This document shows, in pieces, positions 57,818 to 64,000 of a stretch of DNA of 64,000 bases (position 1 is its first letter; each line of letters starts with the position of its first letter). The stretch is from Syntrophotalea acetylenica (GTDB lineage Bacteria; Desulfobacterota; Desulfuromonadia; Desulfuromonadales; Syntrophotaleaceae). The position numbers and the translations under genes are program-made. The notes beneath the pieces are model-generated. The model worked only from the letters and a program-made list of their open reading frames with translations. It had not been told where the DNA came from and searched no databases. Location: contig NZ_CP015455.1 in assembly GCF_001888165.1 (NCBI RefSeq), forward strand, positions 1,234,001-1,298,000. Direction: 5' to 3'.

Positions 57818-59728
57818 ATGATTGAGGTCGAATTGCCGGACGGTTCCAAGAAAGAATTCCCTGAAATGACCACGGCCGGCAAGGTGGCGACCGAGATCGG
57901 TGCCGGGCTTGCCCGCAAGGCGGTGGCGGCCCGTTTCAATGACCGCATGGTTGATCTGGCCACGCCGATCAACGAAAGCGGCCGGCTGGAAATTATCACC
58001 CTTGATTCGCCTCAGGGGCTCGAAATCTACCGGCATACAACCGCTCACCTGATGGCTCACGCAGTCAAGGATATTTACGGGGACAAGGTTCAGGTCACCA
58101 TCGGCCCGGCCATTGAAAACGGCTTTTATTACGATTTCTACTGCAAGGAACATACATTTTCGCCCGAGGATTTCGAAAACATCGAAACCCGGATGCAGGA
58201 GTTGGCCCGGGCCGACCTTCCCATCCAGCGCGAAGAGATGACCCGGGACAGTGCCATTGCCCTGTTTCGGGAGATGGGGGAGCATTACAAGGTTGAACTG
58301 ATCGAGGATCTGGATGCTCCGACGGTTTCCCTGTACCGCCAGGGTGATTTCATCGACCTCTGTCGTGGCCCCCACTTGCCCTCGACCGGTTTTGTCAAAG
58401 CCTTCAAACTGACCAGCGTGGCTGGCGCCTACTGGCGCGGCAGTGAAAAAAATGCCATGTTGCAGCGCATCTATGCCACGGCATTTCCCGATAAAAAAGA
58501 GCTTCGCACCTATCTGGCCAAGCTGGAAGAAGCGCGAAAGCGAGACCATCGGCGCATAGGACGTGAGCTTGACCTGTTTTCCTTCAGTGAGGAAGCCGGC
58601 GCAGGACTGGTGATCTGGCATCCCAAAGGAGCCTTGCTGCGCACTCTGCTGGAAGACTTCGAGCGTCGCGAGCATTTGCGTCGCGGTTACGATATCGTCA
58701 TGGGGCCGCAGATTCTGCGCACGGATTTGTGGAAGACTTCCGGTCATTTCGACAACTACCGGGAAAACATGTATTTCACCGAGGTGGACGGGCAGGGCTA
58801 TGGCCTGAAGCCGATGAACTGCCTGGCCCACATGATTATTTACAAGTCGCGGCAGCGTTCCTACCGTGATCTGCCGCTGCGCTATTTTGAGCTGGGCACG
58901 GTGCATCGCCATGAAAAATCGGGTGTGCTGCACGGGTTGCTGCGCGTGCGCGGTTTTACCCAGGACGATGCCCACATACTCTGTACCCCTGAACAGCTCG
59001 ATGCTGAAATCAAAGCGGTTCTGGAGTTTGTGCGCGACGTGATGGCGATTTTCGGTTTCGAGTACGAACTTGAAATTTCCACCCGTCCCGAAAAGTCGAT
59101 CGGCAGTGACGAGGACTGGGAGCGTGCCACCAACGCTTTGATGAATGCCTTGAAGGATTTGCAGCTTCCGCATGACATCAATGAAGGGGACGGCGCATTT
59201 TACGGCCCCAAGATCGACGTCAAACTCAAGGACGCCCTTGACAGAAGATGGCAGTGTGCTACAATCCAGTGCGATTTTACCCTGCCTGAGCGTTTCGATC
59301 TCACTTATGTCGGCAAGGATGGTGAGAAGCATCGGCCAGTCATGCTGCATCGGGTTATCCTCGGTGCCATCGAACGGTTTATCGGCGTCCTTATCGAACA
59401 TTATGCCGGTAGCTTCCCATTGTGGCTTTCCCCGGTTCAGGCCACGGTGATCAATGTAACCGATCATCAGGCCGACTATGCCGAGAGAGTCACCAGGGCT
59501 TTGCGTGACGCCGGCGTGCGTGTGCAGTGCGACCTGCGGAACGAAAAGCTTGGCTTCAAGATCAGAGAGGCCCAGGTGGAAAAGATCCCCTATATGCTGG
59601 TTGTGGGAGACAAGGAGATGGCGGATGGTACCGTGGCTCCGCGCTTCCGCACCGGTAAAAACCTGGAACCCATGAGTCCTGAAGACTTTGCACGGTTTGT
59701 TCAGGAAGAGTGCGATCAGTATCGTTAG
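57818..59728 (+). CDS. thrS: Threonyl-tRNA synthetase
   Basis: 636 residues. N-terminal TGS domain ([13 protein letters not shown]), editing domain with [12 protein letters not shown] and the metal-site HxxxC region ([10 protein letters not shown]), class II core with motif 2 [12 protein letters not shown] region and motif 3 [15 protein letters not shown], then an anticodon domain ([17 protein letters not shown]). First gene of the thrS-infC-rpmI-rplT-pheS-pheT string. Confidence 0.97.
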   Translation: MIEVELPDGSKKEFPEMTTAGKVATEIGAGLARKAVAARFNDRMVDLATPINESGRLEIITLDSPQGLEIYRHTTAHLMAHAVKDIYGDKVQVTIGPAIENGFYYDFYCKEHTFSPEDFENIETRMQELARADLPIQREEMTRDSAIALFREMGEHYKVELIEDLDAPTVSLYRQGDFIDLCRGPHLPSTGFVKAFKLTSVAGAYWRGSEKNAMLQRIYATAFPDKKELRTYLAKLEEARKRDHRRIGRELDLFSFSEEAGAGLVIWHPKGALLRTLLEDFERREHLRRGYDIVMGPQILRTDLWKTSGHFDNYRENMYFTEVDGQGYGLKPMNCLAHMIIYKSRQRSYRDLPLRYFELGTVHRHEKSGVLHGLLRVRGFTQDDAHILCTPEQLDAEIKAVLEFVRDVMAIFGFEYELEISTRPEKSIGSDEDWERATNALMNALKDLQLPHDINEGDGAFYGPKIDVKLKDALDRRWQCATIQCDFTLPERFDLTYVGKDGEKHRPVMLHRVILGAIERFIGVLIEHYAGSFPLWLSPVQATVINVTDHQADYAERVTRALRDAGVRVQCDLRNEKLGFKIREAQVEKIPYMLVVGDKEMADGTVAPRFRTGKNLEPMSPEDFARFVQEECDQYR

Positions 59729-59739
59729 GAGGTGCTACC

Positions 59740-60255
59740 ATAGCTAAGGAAGAAGCGCGCGTTAATCGCGCCATTCGAGCGAAGGAAGTCCGTGTCGTCG
59801 ATGATGAAGGTGAGATGCTTGGGGTCATGAGCGTCAACGAGGCGTTGCTGGCCGCCGAAGGGCGAGGTCTCGATCTTGTCGAGGTTTCCCCCAACGCGAC
59901 GCCGCCTGTTTGCCGCATTATGGATTACGGCAAATACAAGTATCAGGCGAGCAAGCGGGCTGCGGAAACCAAAAAGAAATCCGCGCGTGTCGACATCAAG
60001 GAAGTCAAGATGCGGCCCAAGACGGAGGAGCACGATTTCCAGGTCAAGCTCAGGAACGCTGTGCGTTTTCTCGAGGACGGCAACAAGGTTAAAGTGACCG
60101 TCATGTTCCGTGGCCGCGAAGTCACCCATCCTGAATTCGGCATGGATCTGATGAAGCGTGTTGCCGAGGAGATCGGTGAAGCCGGACAGGTAGAGATGAC
60201 GCCGCGCATGGCGGGACGTTTCATGACTATGGTAATCGCACCGAAGAAAAAATAG
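59740..60255 (+). CDS. infC: Translation initiation factor IF-3, AUA start codon
   Basis: 171 residues. The start is ATA at 59740, preceded by AGGAGGTG at 59727-59734; from it the protein reads (M)AKEEARVNRAIRAKEVRVVD, the normal IF-3 N-terminus. The upstream in-frame GTG (59710) would add ten residues and overlap thrS. The C-domain has RPKTEEHDFQVKLRNAVRFL and KVTVMFRGRE. IF-3 itself discriminates against AUU/AUC/AUA starts, so the rare codon gives autoregulation as shown for E. coli AUU. Confidence 0.95.
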   Translation: MAKEEARVNRAIRAKEVRVVDDEGEMLGVMSVNEALLAAEGRGLDLVEVSPNATPPVCRIMDYGKYKYQASKRAAETKKKSARVDIKEVKMRPKTEEHDFQVKLRNAVRFLEDGNKVKVTVMFRGREVTHPEFGMDLMKRVAEEIGEAGQVEMTPRMAGRFMTMVIAPKKK

Positions 60256-60365
60256 CCAAACAGGCCGGTCGTTGCAGCGCCGGATGATCCTGTGGTCCCG
60301 TTCACGGCCCTGTCGCGTCATATTGCCGTGCGGGGGTGCAGCATGACATTAAGGAGAACCTTTCC

Positions 60366-60563
60366 ATGCCTAAAATCAAGACCAATCGTGGTGCCGCAAA
60401 GCGTTTTCGCAAGACCGGCAGCGGTAAAATCCGTCGGAACAAGGCTTTTACCAGCCACATCCTGACCAAGAAGTCGACCAAGCGCAAGCGTGTTCTGCGC
60501 CAGGGTACGCTTGTCGCCAAGACCGACGAAAAGAATATCAGCCGTCTCATTCCCTATCTGTAG
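60366..60563 (+). CDS. rpmI: 50S ribosomal protein L35
   Basis: 65 residues, ATG 60366 with AAGGAG upstream. [20 protein letters not shown] and the basic body with [12 protein letters not shown] are L35. 110 bases after infC. Confidence 0.96.
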   Translation: MPKIKTNRGAAKRFRKTGSGKIRRNKAFTSHILTKKSTKRKRVLRQGTLVAKTDEKNISRLIPYL

Positions 60564-60673
60564 CACGGGGTTGGCGGGGGTCATGTTTAAGACCGTGAAC
60601 TGAGGGGAAATGTCTCCCCCTTCAGATCCGGCAGCGGAATTTTCCGCTCATTACCATCACAAGGAGTAGTTAC

Positions 60674-61030
60674 ATGCCCAGAGTTAAACGTGGATTCAAA
60701 GCGAGACGTCGTCGTAACAAGATTCTGAAGCTCGCCAAAGGTTATCGCGGCGCCCGGAGCAAATTGTTTCGCAGTGCCACCGAGGCCGTTGATCGTGCGC
60801 TGAATTACGCTTTTCGCGACCGCCGCGTCAAAAAGCGTGATTTTCGCGCCCTGTGGATTGCCCGCATCAACGCTGCGGCCCGTGAAAACGGCCTTTCCTA
60901 CAGCCGCATGGTGTTCGGTCTGAAGAAGGCCGAGATCGCATTGGACCGCAAGGTCCTGGCGGAACTCGCTGTGGCGGATCCGGCCGGTTTTAGCGCCATC
61001 GCCGACAAAGCCAAAGCCCAGCTTCAGTAA
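60674..61030 (+). CDS. rplT: 50S ribosomal protein L20
   Basis: 118 residues: [31 protein letters not shown], and [20 protein letters not shown]. Binds 23S rRNA early in 50S assembly and in many bacteria represses the infC-rpmI-rplT mRNA. AAGGAG precedes the ATG. Followed by a terminator hairpin. Confidence 0.97.
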   Translation: MPRVKRGFKARRRRNKILKLAKGYRGARSKLFRSATEAVDRALNYAFRDRRVKKRDFRALWIARINAAARENGLSYSRMVFGLKKAEIALDRKVLAELAVADPAGFSAIADKAKAQLQ

Positions 61031-61045
61031 ATTGACAAAGATGAG

Positions 61046-61083
61046 AAAAAAGAGATGGGGCCGGGCCTCATCTCTTTTTTTTT
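61046..61083 (+). terminator. Terminator/attenuator between rplT and pheS
   Basis: AAAAAAGAGATGGGG pairs with CCTCATCTCTTTTTT (one G-T), loop CCGGG, followed by nine T in all. Because pheS starts 62 bases later, it may act as a partial attenuator for pheST. Confidence 0.85.
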
Positions 61084-61144
61084 GCGAGGCGGATTGCTGA
61101 TGCATTCCGCCTTTGGGGTTTTCTACGAACGGACGGAACGGGAT

Positions 61145-62161
61145 ATGAGAGAAAAACTTGTTGCCATGCTTGATCACGGACGCCAGGCGTTTGAGTCTGC
61201 CAACTCCGCAGCCGCCTTGCAGGAAATCCGGGTTCGTTTTCTTGGAAAAAAGGGCGAGTTGACCTCTATTATGAAAGGCATGGGACAGCTCAGCGCCGAG
61301 CAGAGGCCTGTGATCGGTGCGCTCGCCAACGACGTTAAAGTTACGCTGGAAAAACTTTTCGAAGAACGATCCCGACTGGTCGGCGAGCTTGAACTTCAAA
61401 AGCGCCTTGCGGAAGAACGCATCGACGTTACCCTGCCGGGGCGCCGATCCATGGGTGGCAGCAAACATCCCGTAACCCTGGTTATCGAGGAAATCGCCGC
61501 GATTTTCTCGGCCATGGGGTTTGCCGTAGCGGAAGGTCCCGAAGTTGAACAGGATTTTTATAATTTTGAAGCCCTGAATATGCCCAAGGATCATCCGGCG
61601 CGGGATATGCAGGACACTTTTTATATCAACGACGACGTTGTGCTGCGCACGCATACGTCGCCTGTGCAGATCCGCACCATGCTGAAACATGCCCCGCCGG
61701 TAAGGGTTATCGCTCCGGGAACCGTATATCGCCGTGATTCCGATCTCACGCATACGCCGATGTTTCATCAGGTTGAAGGCTTTCTTGTCGATCGGAACAT
61801 TTCCTTCGGCGATCTGAAGGGCGTGCTTACCGCATTTTTATCGCAGATTTTCGGCAAAGGGCTGCAAGTGCGTTTTCGGCCGTCTTTTTTTCCATTCACG
61901 GAGCCGAGTGCCGAAGTCGACATTCAGTGCGTAATGTGTAAAGGGCAGGGGTGTCGCGTCTGCAAGGGATCGGGATGGCTTGAAATCCTTGGCAGCGGCA
62001 TGATCGATCCCGAAGTGTTCAAGGCCGTGGGGTACGATCCTGCCATTTATAGCGGGTTCGCTTTCGGCATGGGGGTAGAGCGGATTGCCATGCTCAAGTA
62101 CGGGGTCAATGACCTGCGCCTGTTTTTCGAAAACGATGTCCGCTTTCTTCGCCAGTTTTAA
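61145..62161 (+). CDS. pheS: Phenylalanyl-tRNA synthetase alpha subunit
   Basis: 338 residues from ATG 61145, the usual PheS length. N-terminal coiled coil ([20 protein letters not shown]), [16 protein letters not shown], then the class II catalytic core with [24 protein letters not shown] and [17 protein letters not shown], and motif 3 [18 protein letters not shown]. Two upstream in-frame ATGs (61055, 61100) would translate the terminator region and are rejected. Confidence 0.96.
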   Translation: MREKLVAMLDHGRQAFESANSAAALQEIRVRFLGKKGELTSIMKGMGQLSAEQRPVIGALANDVKVTLEKLFEERSRLVGELELQKRLAEERIDVTLPGRRSMGGSKHPVTLVIEEIAAIFSAMGFAVAEGPEVEQDFYNFEALNMPKDHPARDMQDTFYINDDVVLRTHTSPVQIRTMLKHAPPVRVIAPGTVYRRDSDLTHTPMFHQVEGFLVDRNISFGDLKGVLTAFLSQIFGKGLQVRFRPSFFPFTEPSAEVDIQCVMCKGQGCRVCKGSGWLEILGSGMIDPEVFKAVGYDPAIYSGFAFGMGVERIAMLKYGVNDLRLFFENDVRFLRQF

Positions 62162-62201
62162 GGCCTGCCGCGCCTAATTTTTTTCTAAAAGGATCGCCGT
62201 T

Positions 62202-64000
62202 ATGATCGTTACCTATAATTGGCTGAAAGAATATGTCGACTTCGCGTTGGAGCCCGAGGAGCTGGCGCACCGGCTTACCATGGCCGGTCTTGAAGTGGAT
62301 AGCATGGAACGCATCGGCTACGGGATGGATAGTGTCGTAACCGCTCGCCTGCTGACCGTCGACAGGCATCCCGACGCGGACAAGCTGACCGTTTGTCAGG
62401 TGGATTATGGCCGTGAAACGGTGCAGGTCGTGTGCGGTGCGCGCAACCATAAGGCTGGCGATCTGGTTGCCCTGGCCACGGTCGGTACCGTATTGCCCGG
62501 GAATTTCAAAATCAAAAAATCCAAAATTCGTGGCATCGAATCCTGCGGCATGCTCTGCTCGGAAAAAGAGCTGGGTCTTGCCGAAGCATCGGATGGGATC
62601 ATGATCCTTTCCGATAGCTGTGCTCTCGGTCAACCTGTTTTCGATGCTCTCGGGCTTAAAGACGTCCGCTACGAGTTGGGACTGACGCCCAACCGTCCGG
62701 ATTGTCTCAGCGTATTGGGGGTGGCTCGGGAGGTTGCCGCCATGACAGGGCGCCCGTTGAATATTGCCCAGCCCGCTTTGGCGGAAGGCGGAGATGAGGC
62801 AGCGGCCTGCACTTCGGTCACGATTGAGGACCCCGATGCCTGCCCTCGCTATGCGGCCCGCTTGATTCGCGGAGTCAAAATCGGGCCTTCGCCCAGCTGG
62901 CTGGTCCGTAAACTGGAATCGGTGGGACAGCGTTCCATCAACAATGTTGTCGATGTTACCAATCTTGTCCTCATGGAGTTGGGACATCCGCTGCACGCCT
63001 TCGATTTTCAACGACTTCGCGAAGGGCGGATCGTGGTCAAAAAGGCTGCCGAGGGGGAATCGTTCCGCACGCTCGATGGTGCTGCCCGGCAGTTGTCTGG
63101 CAACGATCTGGTCATAGGCGACGGGCAGGGTCCCGTAGCCCTCGCCGGGGTGATGGGCGGCGAGAATTCCGAAGTTGTTCCGGAGACCGCCGATATCCTG
63201 CTTGAAAGCGCTTATTTCAATCCCGTGACGATTCGTCGCACCAGCAAGCGGCTTGGATTGCGCACCGAGGCCTCGCACCGTTTCGAGCGCGGCTGCGATA
63301 TCGCCATGGTCCCGGTGGCTCTGAACCGGGCGGCGGCCCTTATTGCTCAGGTTGCCGGCGGCCAGGTTAGCCGTGGCATGATCGATATGTATCCGCGTCC
63401 CCTGACCCAGCGCAAGATCGTCGTTTCGGTGCGTCGCGCCGATGAAATTCTCGGGCTCGATCTGAAACTCGAAGACATTCACGGGCATCTGTGTTCCATC
63501 GGGCTGGAAGCGCATCCGGCCGAAGAGCGGCACAGCGAGTCCCTGGTAGTGACCATACCTTTTTTCCGGCCGGATCTCGAAAGGGAAATCGACCTTATCG
63601 AGGAAGTGGCAAGGCTCAACGGTTATGACCGCATTCCCGTAACCATGCCGGCTGGCCGTATGGTCTGTCATATGCCGGCTGGCCACCACAAGGGAGTGTC
63701 GCGTCTGCGCGATGCAATGGTTGCCGCCGGATTCAGGGAACTTGTCAATTATTCCTTTGTTTCCCCCGAGTCGTGGGACCGCATCGGTCTGGCTGCCGGG
63801 GATCCGCGCCGTGAGGCGGTCCGCATCCTCAACCCTCTGACCGAAGAACAGTCCGTGCTGCGCACCAGCCTGGTTCCGAGTTTGCTGGAAACGGTTGCCC
63901 GCAATCTCTCCTATCAGAATCAGGACCTGAGCTTGTTTGAATTGCGGCCGGTTTTCCTGCCGGCAGCCAATGAAACGCTTCCGGCCGAGAAATGGCGCCT
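62202..64000 (+). CDS. pheT: Phenylalanyl-tRNA synthetase beta subunit, 5' part
   Basis: ATG 62202 with AAGGA ten bases upstream; the frame stays open to the window end (about 599 codons of a usual 790-800). MIVTYNWLKEYVDFALEPEE, the EMAP/tRNA-binding domain (VDRHPDADKLTVCQVDYG), the B3/4 editing domain (YELGLTPNRPDCLSVLGVAR, HPLHAFDFQ) and the B5 domain (RKIVVSVRRADEILGL) are present. Forms the alpha2-beta2 enzyme with PheS and removes Tyr mis-charged on tRNA-Phe. The C-terminus lies outside. Confidence 0.96.
   Translation, partial: MIVTYNWLKEYVDFALEPEELAHRLTMAGLEVDSMERIGYGMDSVVTARLLTVDRHPDADKLTVCQVDYGRETVQVVCGARNHKAGDLVALATVGTVLPGNFKIKKSKIRGIESCGMLCSEKELGLAEASDGIMILSDSCALGQPVFDALGLKDVRYELGLTPNRPDCLSVLGVAREVAAMTGRPLNIAQPALAEGGDEAAACTSVTIEDPDACPRYAARLIRGVKIGPSPSWLVRKLESVGQRSINNVVDVTNLVLMELGHPLHAFDFQRLREGRIVVKKAAEGESFRTLDGAARQLSGNDLVIGDGQGPVALAGVMGGENSEVVPETADILLESAYFNPVTIRRTSKRLGLRTEASHRFERGCDIAMVPVALNRAAALIAQVAGGQVSRGMIDMYPRPLTQRKIVVSVRRADEILGLDLKLEDIHGHLCSIGLEAHPAEERHSESLVVTIPFFRPDLEREIDLIEEVARLNGYDRIPVTMPAGRMVCHMPAGHHKGVSRLRDAMVAAGFRELVNYSFVSPESWDRIGLAAGDPRREAVRILNPLTEEQSVLRTSLVPSLLETVARNLSYQNQDLSLFELRPVFLPAANETLPAEKWR

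Noticed and set aside
61055-61144. N-terminal extension of PheS from 61055
   Set aside because: It would translate the rplT terminator and T-run; the homologous start is 61145.
62106-63689. 527-codon open frame on the minus strand opposite pheT
   Set aside because: pheT is unmistakable on the plus strand; the reverse frame has no recognisable domains and arises from codon bias.

Overview
The window is 64 kb of dense, moderately GC-rich bacterial chromosome. It carries no rRNA, CRISPR array, prophage or insertion sequence. The gene content suggests an anaerobic, diderm member of the Desulfuromonadales (Pelobacter/Syntrophotalea/Geobacter relatives). The evidence is an O2-sensitive glycyl radical diol dehydratase with its activase, several radical SAM enzymes, lysine 2,3-aminomutase with beta-lysine acetyltransferase, a CCG-type Fe-S protein, LptE, TolC/HlyD-type export and a DUF4388/receiver/GAF signalling trio. 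The genus is an inference; no species marker is present.

Layout. 1-5443: end of a glycosyltransferase, then a type I secretion operon (TolC, ABC exporter, HlyD), with an apparent frameshift in the ABC gene. 5566-12059: EttA, an entericidin-like peptide, an unusual ACT-ACT-GlnE hybrid, an SDR oxidoreductase, a small DUF1232-like protein and a double-hotdog thioesterase. 12145-17589: a divergent cluster of two ATP-grasp proteins and a DUF3405-like glycosyltransferase facing a P-loop kinase-like protein and two sulfotransferases, probably a surface-modification locus; a penicillin-binding transpeptidase and a PilZ protein follow. 19941-24210: an arsenic-type operon (arsC, arsR, CCG protein, ArsP-like permease) bracketed by two near-identical 177-bp direct repeats. 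24322-32749: methyltransferases, a PAS-GAF-PAS-GGDEF-EAL protein split by a frameshift in a G6 tract, an M48 protease and a radical SAM/SPASM protein.

32816-39762: a decayed porin, then the glycyl radical enzyme and activase, read opposite to a PocR-domain histidine kinase and NarL-type regulator that probably sense the diol and control the enzyme. 40227-42408: ablA-ablB for the osmolyte N-epsilon-acetyl-beta-lysine, then tRNA-Pro and tRNA-Arg. 43059-50663: rnc, an Elp3-like radical SAM gene, era, der and three signalling genes, one with a frameshift in a G8 tract. 50811-64000: a housekeeping block (infA, leuS, lptE, holA, rpsT, murJ, tRNA-Val, thrS, infC, rpmI, rplT, pheS, start of pheT). 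infC uses the rare start codon AUA.

Cross-cutting signals: a family of short palindromes (13-bp arms, core GTATCCATCCGGA) dispersed over 19.9-42.5 kb; three genes interrupted at C or G homopolymers, all in the same direction; and perfect bidirectional terminators between most convergent gene pairs.
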